From Pholis gunnellus (taxonomy: Eukaryota; Chordata; Actinopteri; Perciformes; Pholidae), in assembly GCA_910591455.2 (NCBI GenBank), contig OU342806.1:22652933-22716932 (forward strand): 64,000 nt of DNA. Reading direction: 5' to 3'. Under the pieces are notes generated by a model. It was given only the letters and a program-made list of their open reading frames with translations, did no database searches and was not told the origin of the DNA. Both the position numbers and the translations under genes were made by a program. How positions within the stretch are numbered: position 1 is the first letter of the stretch; every line of letters starts with the position of its first letter. Shown here in pieces: positions 51,498 through 63,960 of the stretch.

Positions 51498-54400
51498 AGT
51501 ACCGTGGCTTTAGCAGCGTACGGGTGCTCCGATCAGGATTTTTGGGGCCAACCGCTGATCGCTGGCAGCAGAATCAGCCAATGGAACCAGCAAAAGACTC
51601 TGCTCCTCTGCTCTAATTGAGCCTATTTAAATTCAATTCAAATTGTGCTCGGAGGGAATTATTTTCACCGGAAATGATCACAAAGGGGCAGAAAAGTCAA
51701 TGAGATTGGCAATCATGGGATGCACGTTTTATTATTAATCAGGCCTACGCGTAAATTATTAGTGGGTTTTCACGCCAGATACGCTCGCAGCTAAAATAGA
51801 TCAGACAGGCGGCAAAACCACGGTGAACCAGACGGTGAGCTGGTCACGGAGCTCCAGCTGTGTGGCTCTCCCGGCAAATTAAAGAGCAAATGTCTAATTC
51901 AGAACCAATGCGTCATCTGATCTTTATAGAGAACACCGATCAAACTATTTTGAATGAATATCGAGCGGAAAATGGCCAGATTATGAGTCACTTGAAGTTT
52001 AACATCCTCCTTGCACAAACCGTGATGTCTCCATTATAGTTACCATCAGGATCCAGGTGCAGGTTTTAAACTGGTTAATCTATTTCTACCGACATAATAC
52101 AGTTGAGCCTCAGCAGAAGGGTCGGCTCTCTCAGAATGCTCTCCGGTGCTCTCTGTGTATTCATGTTGTATTTTCTTCTCTTACCTTCCACCATCTCTGC
52201 ACTGAGAGTGTAAGCAACCGCCGGGGTGGGATCCATGTAAGTCATGGCCACGGCAGGACCCAAAGCAGCCACACCTACAGAGGGAGGAGAGCCAGAGATA
52301 ACAATGTGTCACATCGATCCTGAGGACTTGTGCTACTGTGAAGAAATGTTACAGTGGCAGACTAACCGGCGGGGGTCCACGTGTAAGCCAGAGGATCAGG
52401 CTGAGTCTGTACTGCCGTTTCTTTTAAAACCTTTCTAGCTGAAGCGCGTCTCCTTGACTGGCGAGATAATGTCCGGCTGCCACGTGATGAAGAGGATCGG
52501 GAGGATCTGGAGTCGCTGAGTTTTTGACTGTGATCTGAGGTCCAGGAGCGACTTGTGTCTGAGAGAGTGCTCGAGTAATCGTCTCCTGTCCTCCCACGGG
52601 ACACGTCTGAATGCAAGTGCTCTGAAACCTGGCTGACACTGTGATCAGGCTCTGTCCGGCTCTCGCTCTCAAAGTCACTTTGATAGTCCAACGCGTCCTC
52701 CTCCTCCTGCTGCTGCTGCTGCTGCTGCTGCTCGTCTTTCTTCTCCTTCTTCTTCAGTCGGGGCCGCTCTTGATGTCTGTTGGGGGATTCAGGAGGAGGG
52801 ACGCTGTGTTTGACTTCTCTCTGTTTAGGCCGCAGGAAGAAAGCAAACGTTTCAGTCTTTGGAGTCCCTCTGGGGAATCGACCAGGTACCCAATAGAAAG
52901 AGACGAAGCTACATTTGACAATAATCCATTAAACATTTTCGTGTAAGTTAGTGGGTGTATAAGAATGGCTATTGTAATCCTACTGGTATCATTCAAACAT
53001 GAAATATCTCTCACCATGTACAACCAGTGTAAGAACAGGGGGGTTGGAAGGTGAAGCCTCTAACGGACTAAGACTAATTCAAACACTCTCCCTAAACTGT
53101 TATGGCTCAGTCCCACCGCTCTCAGCGCCCTGGTTTCCAGCAGCAGGCAGCTGTTTTTAGTGGAAAAGCTCTAATAACCCACGGCTACAACTCACTCAGC
53201 ACCGAAGAAATGTCGGGAGTTGGCGGAGATCAAAATGAAGCTCAGACGAGAGACAATATTAAACTTGGGTTTGTCAGACTGATACAAATGCGACTGCTGG
53301 GTGTGTAAATCAGCAACCGTTTGTTATCCGATACACTGTATCAACTTCACATGTAATAATAGCTTTCATTTTGCGTTTGCAGCTTGTTTACACTGCCCTC
53401 AAGTGGCCAAAAACAGGCAATGCAAGTTTTAATAAACCTTGCTCTGACCGCTTGTCCTGCTTGCCCCGTTGTGTAAATTGATTTCATAATGGACAGAAAT
53501 AATGGCCAAAATTACCCCCAAAAATTCCTTGAAGCTCTTTTAGTTTTTATGTAATTCATGAATGCAATATATAGACGTTCAGATAGCATGACATAATACA
53601 CACAACTCATCTTTAACTGTATTTGACCTGATTACCTGCCGTCGTTAGTTACCCACCTCTTTTCCTGGCGTCCTCTCGGAAAATCCAAGGTCGTCTAATG
53701 TCATCACATTAATCTTGAAGTCTGCAATAACACACGATCATAACAGAATTTAATAAATGATCGCGTCATCAACACGTGATTTGGTCTGCTACTACTACTA
53801 ATGAATCATTATTCTAGGCTGCTGTATCAAAATCTCATGACATGGTTATACTGTATGTCCAAAGTGATGCATGTCAGAATGTGCTATAATATCTGCATAA
53901 CCCCCCCATGAAAGCTCGTCATAAACTTGTGATGCCCTACACAGCGTCTATATTTGTCCTGTTGTCTGGTCATTCTGACTCTACAGAGGGATGATTTATG
54001 TACCTTGTTGTCCATCTAGGATGCATGAAATAAAGAGCGAGGAATAAAACATGATTAATGAATAAAAACAAGTGTTGTAATAACTACAACACTAACTGCC
54101 ACCTTTCCAGGTGTATGTGATGCCCCGATGAACTTCTCTCACCTTCAGAGGTAACTGCACTCGTCTCACTGAGGGGCTCTTCAGAGAAGAGCTCCTCCAG
54201 AGAAAGCACCTCCCCGCGGCCGGACATGGAGGAGAGGGGACGCTGGGGACTCCCCGCCCCCCCGTGAGGGGAGTCACAGGGAGGAGAGGGGGATGGGGAG
54301 AGCACAGAGGGGCTGAAGTGGGCCTGAGCCTGACCGGTGAATCGAAAAGGAGAACTGTGGCGAGGAGGAGAGGCTGGGGAGCGGGGGGGTGCTCTGTTTG

Positions 54401-55939
54401 AGGACGATGAGGGAGGGACAGCAGCGGGAGGAGGTGAGGAGAGGGCCATCTGTGAGGGAGAAAAGCATAGTGTTGTTTGGAACTGAAAAAACTGTGTATG
54501 TCAAATTTTTCTAAATCAAAAATAGTTTGAAATTATGACAGTCTATTTTTAGAGTTTGTACAGAACTATTTCCATGTGTAATGATGGTGTTAGCCTAAGG
54601 CAAACTGAAAATAACAACATGTGGTGACAAGAAAAAGCCTTCAAAGTTGAAAGGTACCTTGTCTGCTGTTCTTACAGAAGAGCGTCTCCCCGGTATCAAG
54701 AAGCTTTTGTCTACCGAATCCAACGAGTCTCCAAGAAGTTTCCTCATGTCCTCTTCATCACTTTCCAGACTGACACCACTCACTACTCTCCCTGACTTTG
54801 TCTCCAAACCCGCCAAAGGTACTACGGCATCAGCAGCTCTGGACCTGACACCAACATCGCCGCCTTTTGGCGACCTAGCAGCAGCCGTAGTAATGTTGTT
54901 AGCAGCTACAGCCGTCTTGTTCTTGAGGAAACGTGTCTGGTCACCGCTGGACTGTGCTGAGAGTTGCACAGGGGCCTCCAGGGACCGGGCGGCTGGTGGC
55001 GGAGAGACTTCCACGTCTGAATTTAGATTCCCTGCAGGTTTTGGCCCCCGTCTGGCCTGTTCCTGAACCTGAACCGGTTTGCGGCTGCGGATGCGGCTCT
55101 CTATCTGAGCCAGCCTACTCAAAGCAGCAGTCTGGGAGCCCCGCTGGGAAGATGACATGTTTCTGACCAGAGAGGGATGAAGGTGGAGAATAACACAAGA
55201 ACGAGTTATAGCCCGAGAGGTGATTATTAGAACTGGAAATGTTTTGAGTAGAATCAGTTCCAGAATTCACTGATTAATCTAACATTTATTTATCTTACGC
55301 TCACAGAACCATACCTGTGTTCAGGCACCTGCTGCATGTGGCTCTTGCTGACAGGTGACTGGCTGCTGATGGTTGCAGGTGGTGGAGCCTTCTTCAAGAA
55401 CCGGCTCCCTCCTCCACCCGGAGAGCCCTGAGGTCTGAGATCCTGGCGGAAGAAAACAAAAAGCGGAGGCTTGTTGTCTAATAGGATTTAAAAACATCCC
55501 ACTGTCGAGGTTTCTAAAGTCCAGTTGCATTTACCGTGGTCGACAGCCCCTCTCTTGCCTGGGTCTTCCCAGCAGCAGCAGCAGCAGCAGAGCCCAGCAT
55601 GGTGTCCCCTCCATGCTCAGGAGCTGAGCTGACCGAGGACAGGTCACTCAGATCTGACAATAAAGGGTGTGTACTCGAAGAAGCAGATTTGTTTTTTAAA
55701 GATCCACCCACAGCACCCTAAAGAGAAAGGAAGGCAAGACACAGAGTGTTCAAACATCACCCAAAGTGAGAGACAGCGAGAGAGTGACACCACAAATCGT
55801 GGAAACATGTTTGCAGCTTGAGACTCACTGTGTTTCCTGTGGACCCCTGAACAGACTCTACGTCTCCCCTGTTCCTCTTGGCGGACAGCAGCGCTTGAGC
55901 TCGGTCCAGAGCGGAGCTTCGACCGCCTCGTTTCCACAT
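50976..55939 (-). CDS. C19orf44 homologue (DUF4614 protein)
   Basis: Ten - strand exons (55939-55829, 55717-55535, 55442-55315, 55162-54658, 54449-54143, 53721-53657, 52820-52367, 52274-52185, 51444-51278, 51065-50976) join in frame to 699 residues; human C19orf44 is somewhat shorter. Its function is unknown. The N-terminal half is low-complexity, with an Ala6 run in exon 2, an SRFLKK motif at 111-116 that is also found in the human protein, and a Pro/Ser-rich exon 5. Exon 8 has a Gln8-Glu3 run (about 464-474) and a Ser/Arg-rich stretch. The C-terminal 180 residues are the conserved part: KETAVQTQPDPLAYTW, then YMDPTPAVAYTLSAEMVE, LKQQLAMTRRFIESRRRLHS and YIREHRPPKLKMEEALEEV. No membrane span or signal peptide is seen. 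A 12-nt candidate microexon lies at 54004-54015. Confidence 0.9.
51459..51493. repeat. CA microsatellite at an exon 9/10 acceptor
   Basis: A (CA)n array directly upstream of the acceptor for exon 10 of the - strand gene. Read on the - strand, the (TG)n lies in the polypyrimidine-tract position. Confidence 0.93.
51519..51732. mobile_element. Possible short hAT-like MITE
   Basis: The left end reads cgggtgctccgatcaggatt and the right end reads ggcaatcatgggatgcacg, which form imperfect inverted termini (cgggtgctccgat against cgtgcatcccatgat). Elements with such 'gggtg(c/a)tcc(c)gat' termini are common in fish. I could not confirm a target duplication. Confidence 0.3.
52705..52732. repeat. Coding CTG/CAG trinucleotide repeat
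   Basis: Eight CAG codons on the - strand followed by three Glu codons, in exon 8 of the C19orf44 homologue. Confidence 0.93.
53105..53370 (+). repeat. Family A repeat copy in a - strand intron
   Basis: 'tttccagcagcaggcagctg', 'actcactcagcaccgaag', a 'gagttggcggagatcaaaatgaa' segment and 'gtgtaaatcagcaaccgt' follow the family A order, between exons 7 and 8 of the C19orf44 homologue. Confidence 0.5.
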
Positions 55940-58299
55940 CGTTATACTGACGCTCTTATAATGTTAGCTCCATGTTTGCACCTTATTTTAGCAGCGGCTC
56001 ACCCCGTCTGGGACTCTTCCATCCTGCACTGGGGGACAGTAGAGTCAACGTTAGCTAGCGGTTAGCTAAGCTATGGTATCATATACGATGCACTTCGAGG
56101 CCCTTCATATAATTATATATAAGTTACAATTTCACATCAATACGGTTAACGTAGCGCTTCATAAAACGGCTCATAGTGTTGCCAACTTCTAGCCGTTACA
56201 TACTGCCTACTTTAGGCATGGCGACCGCTCAAGCGTCGCTTGTATCCATGGGACGGCGGTTATTTTCTTCTTCTTCATTATTATAAATGGCAGCTCAATT
56301 CCTCATCCGGGTATTAGCGCCGCCAACTGTTCATTACGAGACATTGTTTATACAACGTAGTGTAAAAATCAGTAAATAGGACCAATGTAGCAGCTATTTG
56401 AAGATAGGGATTACATTTTTCAGAGGTATAAGAAACAAGTGTATGTAGCTAAAGTCCTTGTTTATGTTGTGACTCAGGTTTTGAGGAAGAATTTGTATTT
56501 TTTGAGAGACGTTCTGACATTTTAATATGACACCATCTGTGTTTTCTCTCCCCTTATTGGTGGCTGTACTTTGCTATTCGCGAACTAAAGGACAATGTCT
56601 CTGCTGTTTGCTGTTCATTCCCAGAGCTTGAGTCATCAAGCAATTCCATCAACATGTTGTCATAAACCTGGCCTTGGTATTGTTCTTCCTTTTTTCAGTA
56701 TAATGTTGCTTATACACCTCCCCATGTACATTGTCCACATTAGGCTACAAAGTATCAGCCTGAATGCAATCACATTGTGTTAGACTATTGCCTCTAAACT
56801 GACAAAGACAATGTTTACATGCTGATATTTAACACCTCAATGTTTACCATGTTCACTGTTCACGTGTTGAATCCATCCAATTGGTGTGATATTTCAGTCT
56901 GGACCAAAGTGGAAGACAGAGTGACATTGTGAATTATTACATATTGTGGGTATTTAACTGGGTGATGCCAATCATGACTGTATTTAAATGTGACTACTTT
57001 ATACGACAACAGCATGAATAGACAAAAGATTCACTTTTTTTCCATTAAAACACAATTTAGACATTAATAATGGAAAATGGTACTTATAGTAAATATTATT
57101 AGCCGAATATATAAAATAGTGTGTGAAAAACCATGTTGATTTTGAATGGCAGTGAGGCAGCCTGTCGATACGTCACATTTTGTTTTTCCTGCCTGTAGAT
57201 TTTGAGTTGCCCTTAGCGACGCTAATGCCATACAAACCTTTCATAATGGATGCAGGAACATTTGTATGCAGACAAGCAGAGTGCAAAAAGAGACACATTA
57301 CATTATTTGACCCGACAATAGACCCCTTGGATAAATAAATGCAGTTATATTAGGCGTTGCCATGACTCCACAGTGAACTCATTATATTCCCATGAAGGAT
57401 TACAACAAGCATTTTATGTGTTTTTTACATCCTAATAGTGGAAATGTTATTCAAGGGTCACGGCAACTCAACGGTTTTCTTGACTTACATCCTAAAACAC
57501 CATGTGTTGCTTTCTAGCAGGATAATGGTACACATGGAGTTTCTCATGAAGCTGATCTGGGTTGAACTAACAGTGGCGAGTTAGAAATCATCGACACTGA
57601 CGAGATTGTTGTCATTTCTCTCGCAAGTTTCTGGAATCAGCTTATGACTCCAAAATGGACTCCTAGAAATGAAGCATGGATTATTTATTTATATTTTAAG
57701 GGTATGGCCAGGTCAAACAGAGAGTCATCCTTTTTCCCTGTTGTATTTAAACCATTTTAGAAGTCTCACTGTAGGAGGTAAAATAATCCAGTAATTTAAA
57801 AGAAGGAAGATGGACACATGGACGGTTGTTTCCACCGATCGGAGACACAGTCGACCGGTGGTAACTTTGTTGGCGGGGTTAAGAATGGGGACGTAATCTT
57901 TCCACATAGCTTGCAAGCTACAGTCATGAGAAACCCTACAACAACAGAAAAGAAAATGTGACAAGAGTTGATGAGATCGACGCCGCAGTGCAAGTTCTCA
58001 AAAAAAGAAAAACGTCAACTGCTCCTAGCGACTGCAACTGAAGCTCTGTGGCAACTGAAAATGTTGGTGGGACGGATACATCTCGCACTCCTGATGAGGC
58101 AAAACAAAACAAAAAAAGATTATCAGGTTTACAGAGAATCCACATTAAAAGCCACACATGAGCTCCAGGACCGTTCAATCTGCACCAACTCTGACCCAGC
58201 TGTCTGTCTGTCTGTTAGCAGCACATCTCCTGAGGAAATGAGAGGACAGCAGTCCGCCATACTGTCTTCATCAGGCAGTAGACATTTACTGCTGAATCC

Positions 58300-58640
58300 T
58301 ACTGTTTTATTTCACTCTCACCGCTCTCATATAGTACAGTACAACTAAGGAACAGTAGTTATTAACCACAAAGGCAGCTGTTTTCAGCAAAAGAATGCAC
58401 TAAAATATCAGCAGCACACATCACAGAGTAAGCGACTGGCTGGTGGTGAACATAGTTGAGCATTTAGCAGCCAGATATTTCTGTAAGGAGGTGGTGGAGA
58501 CCAAAAACAGAGCTAAAACAGAGTGAATATTGGACATACGGTGACCTAAAACACGACTCCAAATGAATGGCAATGTTGCTCCTGAATTGCTGGATTTTTC
58601 AACTTAGAAAGTGGCAATAAGTCAATGTTGTCCATAAGTT
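58300..58640 (+). repeat. Interspersed repeat family A, long copy
   Basis: 'tttcactctcaccgctctca', 'ggcagctgttttcagcaaaa', 'ggtgaacatagttgagcat', 'gtggtggagaccaaaaacag' and 'aataagtcaatgttgtcc' are in order. It is the best preserved copy of this family in the window. Confidence 0.6.
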
Positions 58641-60114
58641 TTTTTTGTTTTTTTAACCAAGAGTTTGTGCATGGAACCTTTACTTGTACCTATTTTATAG
58701 TGTGAGTAAAGTAAAGTATACTTCTAAATACTTATTCCCCAGTGGTAGAACAGCTTGAAAACGAAATGATTTTCCAATTATTGTGCTCTGAGCAGAAATA
58801 GAACTTCATGGTCGTTCTTGCGCTTCATTGTCTGCCACACACACCAGAATAAATTGATGAAATTGTCGCTGGGACAAAGAATAACATTCATTACGCCAGT
58901 CATTTATCTACAAAATGTACTTATGACAGCGTTGAACCTTCTTTACATCTAAACAGATGTAAAGCACATCAATGAGCAGCTGCACACTGCGAAACAAAAA
59001 AATAGAATAAATAGGAAACACTGGACAACATCTCTAAGTATACGCTCACATATCTTTAATTTGAAATGTCTTCATCCCTTTTGGAACTGAGGTAACATGG
59101 GAACTTGAGCTTTTGATGCTTACTTATATGACGGGCTGAGGTGCAGAAAGATCAAAGTTAAGAACATCAAGGCAAAGAACAACACACAAGCAAGTGTGGT
59201 TCATAGCTTTAGTAATAGTTTTGGAAAAATACACATTAATCAGTGAGGCACTTCAGCTGCCCAATATCTTACAATGATAGTAACCATAACCGGCTGTGCT
59301 ACTGAGGTCTTAAATGACCTCATGAATTTGTTAGTGAACAGAGATTGACACATTACACGACATGAGAATCTGCAGCTACGACATAAAGCTCTGGTTTCTC
59401 CTTCAGCACCATCAAAGCGAAACACGGACCGGTACAGGACGTGAGCATCAGGCTGACAGTTGGGTATGAGATGGTATCATGTCTACGACGTAGACACTCA
59501 ACGAAGCACATGCGTGGTGAAAGCAAACTGTCTGTGGCATGCTGTATAACAGGCCGATCAAGAGAAGAGAGGAGGAAAACCTGAGCTTGAGCCCAGCTGA
59601 GACCTGCTGACCTGAGTCCTGTGAAGTTACTGCTGATAAAAGCGTAATATCTCCTGATTTTGCTGCTTTTAAATAACAAAATAACAAGGGGCTTTTATTG
59701 TGAAGAATTTACAGGAAAATGTGTTTATCACTGGATAACCAGAGCTTTGTCAGCGGCTATTCTTCAATAACAAAGTCTACCAGTACTGCAGGGAGGACCA
59801 GAAAACAGCAAAAATAACGTGGGACTTTTATTGTGAGGAGTTTAAATATGTGTATCCAATGTTTTACAGTCGGTACTTTGACCACGAAATACATATGAAC
59901 ACTAACCGATAAGGCAGCACGCATTGTTTCAAGTGCACTTATGCAGACACATTGAGTTCAGATCTGGCGTATCCGATCACAAAATTCACATTAAAAAGAC
60001 AAGTGTAAGCACGGAAACAGAGGGGCAGTATGGGACCCTATTATGGGTCAAGCTCCAAACTAGAATTACCGCCTCATGCTTGTATTCCTCCGCCCATCAG
60101 TCATGTTGCAGTTT

Positions 60115-60330
60115 ACATCAAAGTTATCCTTGATAACTTATAGTCAAAGTTAGAAATTCCCAAGAATGGGACGGACGTATGGTACCAGTGACCTTGACCC
60201 TATACCTCCAAAATCTAATCAATTCATCCTTGCGTCCAAGTGAACAGTCCTGGCATTCTTGAAATATCGCGTTTACAAGAATGGACCGACTATCGCCAGC
60301 ATGGAGGCATAAAAAACACTGAAGGCCTGC
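60115..60330. repeat. Interspersed repeat family D copy
   Basis: 'cagtgaccttgaccctatac', 'aatctaatcaattcatcctt', 'gtccaagtgaacag' and 'acaagaatgg...ggaggcataaaaa' are characteristic. A second copy with 'gtgaccttgaccaccaaatt' lies at 63270-63400. The family is widespread in fish; I do not assign a name. Confidence 0.55.
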
Positions 60331-61395
60331 AATTCCCATGATGCACTCCATAAGCATTTCCCTTCCTGCCTTGTAAACAACCAACTTTCAAACTCCATGT
60401 TTATTTGTCCCAGAACTTTGAAGCCTCCTGCCAACCATATCCCATTGGGGTTATTAAAGGTGTCATGACGAGTAATGTGAAAATCAACACCTCAAAACTT
60501 CCATCACAAAACGTCCGTTATCCACACTCCCCTAATTACTGACTCCAGGGGGTTAAACAACAAGAAACCACAAAGAAATCAAACACACGGCACAGTTTAA
60601 GCACACTCCCCTTAATTTATGCTTTTTGCCAAAATCCCTCCGTCTCTCAAGTTCAACAAAATCATGTCTGAGGCTAAAATGTTGTTTGGTTAATCATCCT
60701 TCAATGAGTGTTTTGAGTTCATTTCTTGGTGGATCTCAGTGATGAATTCTGCACGTAGTTTCCAGTTTTTAAGAAACATAAAATTCATGACCAACAGCTG
60801 CTAACAGCCTCTGGACTTTATGGACATTTCATCAATCCAAAGCCGATCTAAACCGTGCATCTCAAAGGATCAGTATTCAATTCTTGTGATTTCACCAGGG
60901 GTTCTCAGAGTTTTGATGACTGCATGCCAATTTTGGGAGCCGGCGTATGTCGGCCTCTTTCACCTAGCAGTCCCTCACCAGCTCTCCATCACCACTCTTG
61001 GCAATTTGGTGGGATACCACATAGCTTGCCTGTGTTACACCCTCGCTACTTTTCACAGGATTTCTGAAGACCGACACAGTCAATTCCTGTGACTTTCGTG
61101 AGATGCCACTGGTTGCCATGCAACAAGTAATTTTCTGCAAATTGTCATTCCTTACCTGACAGATGCTTGTTCGGGGGTGGGGCACTGTTTGACGCAGTGG
61201 CCGAGTAGTGTATTAAATGTAGGCTATGGAATGTGAATGTGTTGAAATGGACAGCAGGTGATTCAAATATAATGCATGGATTTCATGTCACGTTCGAGGG
61301 GGAGGGGGGGGGGGGCACACAAAATGTTTCTGAGGGGCGCCATTGAGCAATTTCTTTAGCAACTACACAATCAAAAAGTCAAATAGTCCGCCAGT

Positions 61396-63159
61396 CTATG
61401 CAGGACCCTCGACTTTGATAGATGTCACAGTGGCCATGAAACAACGTTGGAAAAGGCGGTCAGGCTCCGGGGGCTGGTTGTCACAGTCCAGCCTGCCCCT
61501 CAGGAAGTGTTTCTTGAGGCCTTGAGGACCGGCGGGGGCGCTGGAATGGCTCGGTCCTGGTCTTTGTGGACTCGATGTAGAGCCTAGAAGACAGAAAGTT
61601 CACTTAGAAACTTGCGTGTGAAGAGCCAGACCGACTATGCAAACCACCAGTAAGTAAACCCGTTAGTACTATCTTTGAATAATGTTTAGATTAGGTATGT
61701 TTCCATTGAATTGTCAGGCCAACTTTAAGCAAACCTCTTAAATATCGCAAAAAAATGCGAATACGGTACGTTTCCATCAACTGGGTTGGAGTGATTAAAC
61801 TCGGCTACAGTGTAGTTTGGTTAGAGGTTGGTGTTATAGGCTATGCATGTCTGTAATCCGCCAGCAAACAGAGTAGAAAAGGTTGCGAACCGCAAACAAA
61901 ACAGGTCGGCTTGGCCATCTGAACAAATACCGCCCATCTATGAGAGAAAAGCCAGTACTGACCATGTTTCATGCTGCCTGAAGACGAAGACGTTTCAATA
62001 TTCCATTTATCGCATCAATTCTTTTTCGACTTAGGCAAAAACCACCTCAAGCGTGCATAAGAACAGTTTTCCGCTTCATCGAATCTTGCTGTTTCCATTT
62101 GGCTTTTCTAATGAGAAAATGAGCTTAAACAATATTTGAATGGAAACATTGCAAGTGTGTTTGTTTGCATGGCAGTCTAGTCCAAAAACATATTACAGCT
62201 GATTCATTCAACATAAATTGTGTTACTCTGATAACTCAAGGCATAGTTTACATGACCTGACTCATCGTGCCAATAACACTGATACAGTCGTGAGGTGTCC
62301 AGCAACAACAGCTGTGAAAGGAGAGTGAGAGATGTGAGTCAAGCCACACGGTCCTGAGGAGAGGTCTAATTAGACCACTTGAGAGAAAATACATGTGTGG
62401 GTGTACCAGGGGTGTGCGGCGCTTTTAAATGTGATTTATTAAAAGGTCAAATAGCCCAGATTCAGTGTAATTACTAGCATTTAAACAAGGCTGTGAAGCA
62501 ACATGACAAATTACACTCTTATTATATTTAAAATCAAACTACAATTTCCATCTATTTTATCTGCAAAACTCAGCCTCTATATAGACTGGTTGTTTCCTAA
62601 AACGTATTCAGTTTGAACAGCTGAGACAAATCTTAAGGACAGTAGGTCCTTGGTGGACACCTGTGGCATCTATCACCTGTGTTCAGTCAGGAGTAGGAAG
62701 GATACGTTCTCAAAAAGTGACTCAACAGCAGCTGAAAATCTTGTGTTGTGCTTGAATCGACTGCTCATTCAATAGTTTTCTCATTATTGTCAAAATAAAC
62801 AACAACAAAGAAGATGAATCATTAACCACGCGAAGAGTGTTGAATGTATGAGCAGTCAGTTTTAAGATACCAAAAATAACAAGCTTGCTAAATTCTGGTA
62901 GTTTATTCCTTTCAAAACTTCCGTGTCGGCCATTAATAAATGTCAGGCTACACGGTTCAGTGAAATTTATCGACGCGTTTGCAGAATTTCCCGCCACCGA
63001 GAGACGGAGCTGCAGTCGGTACCTGGTGCTCGGAGCGGCAGCCCATTGTCCAGACCTCTGGGTTTGGTGGTGATGAACAGATAGCAGAGGACACACAGAG
63101 TGACGATGAAGGCGAGAAGAACCACAGCTGCTACAGAGAGACCCACCAGAGCTCCGAAA
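61396..63159 (-). CDS. shisal2a: Shisa-like 2A (FAM159A), exons 2 and 3, 5' partial
   Basis: Two - strand exons, 63159-63023 and 61583-61396, join in frame (phase 1) and end at TAG. Exon 2 begins in phase 2, so an upstream exon supplying the Cys-rich extracellular part and start codon is needed; I find no candidate before the window ends at 64000. Exon 2 encodes the single membrane span, FGALVGLSVAAVVLLAFIVT, then LCVLCYLFITTKPRGLDNGL, nearly identical to mammalian SHISAL2A. Exon 3 gives a 61-residue Pro/Ser-rich cytosolic tail containing RCFMATVTSI, also conserved with the mammalian tail. Shisa-like proteins are small type I membrane proteins; the role of this member is not established. Confidence 0.93.
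62320..62415 (+). repeat. Repeat shared with 8600-8710
   Basis: 'ggagagtgagagatgtgagt', 'cctgaggagaggtctaatta' and 'acatgtgtgggtgtacc' align with the other locus in order. It lies in the shisal2a intron. Confidence 0.5.
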
Positions 63160-63269
63160 CTGTGAAACAGAGAACAAAGACACAGCAGGACTATTGTAAA
63201 TTCATGGCTCTCAGCATGTTGTACAACAGAAAGGAAATAGGATACAGTCCGTGCATATCCATCACTTTA

Positions 63270-63400
63270 TCCTTAGTCTTGATTGGCATATCCATTCTTG
63301 AGTTATGGTCACAGTGACCTTGACCACCAAATTCTAATCAGTTCATCTTTAAGTCCAAGTAGACTTTTCTAACAAATTTGAAGAAATTCCCTGAAAATAT
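63270..63400. repeat. Interspersed repeat family D copy
   Basis: 'cacagtgaccttgaccacc', 'ttctaatcagttcatcttta' and 'gtccaagtagac' align with the copy at 60180-60245. Confidence 0.5.
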
Positions 63401-63555
63401 AATACAAGCATGAAGCATCTGTTCACATCAGTGACACATTAATTCATTTTAATCAATTTATAAACTCCTGGATATGTTTTTAAGCAAGAATTCTGTTTGT
63501 GTTCAAAACTTTCAGCACATTCAAAATAGTTACCACATATCTGTGTTCCCTGAAA

Positions 63556-63590
63556 AGTTATTATATATATATATATACATTATATATATT
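63556..63590. repeat. TA-rich microsatellite
   Basis: (AT)n runs interrupted by 'acatta'. Confidence 0.85.
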
Positions 63591-63609
63591 CATGTATTAT
63601 TTTATCTCT

Positions 63610-63960
63610 AAGACAGGGGGACGCAGAGACAGTGACACAGAGCTACCGGTCGGAAGAAAAACGTCACACTGCAGTCTAAAAAAACAACATGGCGACGCCC
63701 GTAATCCAAGATGGCAACGGCAAAATCGCCAAACTCAAGATTCAAACGACAGTCCACAAACCAATGGGTGACGTGACGATGACTACGTCCACTTCCTGTA
63801 TACAGATTGTACCTTCTAAACATTAGCACGTTAGCATCGTCATTGTACATATGTTAGCATGCTGACAATAGCATTTAGCTTAAAGCAATGCTAAATGTCA
63901 ATGGGTAGCCTCACAGAGCTGCTGTGGGTGTAAACTTGTTGCTCTATAGTTGTCTTTTTT
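63610..63960 (+). repeat. Dispersed repeat(s) at the right edge
   Basis: 'atggcgacgcccgtaatcca' and 'acagtccacaaaccaatggg', then 'gtgacgatgactacgtccac', are followed by a second segment with repeated 'gttagcat' units (gcacgttagcatcgtcattg). From experience both are frequent in percomorph genomes. No exon is seen, including no shisal2a exon 1. Confidence 0.4.

Larger units (their letters stand above)
55940..61395. other. 5.5 kb non-coding region
   Basis: This includes the promoter of the - strand C19orf44 homologue (56000-56250, CpG-containing) and, at its right side, probably the 3' UTR of shisal2a. I see a family A copy at 58300-58640 and another repeat at 60115-60330, but no exon I can support. 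Confidence 0.55.

Noticed and set aside
56218..56286. A short frame starting ATGGCGACCGCT on the + strand in the promoter region of the C19orf44 homologue
   Set aside because: It has only 22 codons and the sequence continues into a repeat-like segment; no downstream exon was found.
57725..58178. - strand frames with VACKLCGK and LNPANKVTTGR segments, thought at first to be a transposase piece
   Set aside because: The residues do not align to a BED finger or hAT motif over a sufficient length, and the frame shifts between segments. Not supportable by eye.
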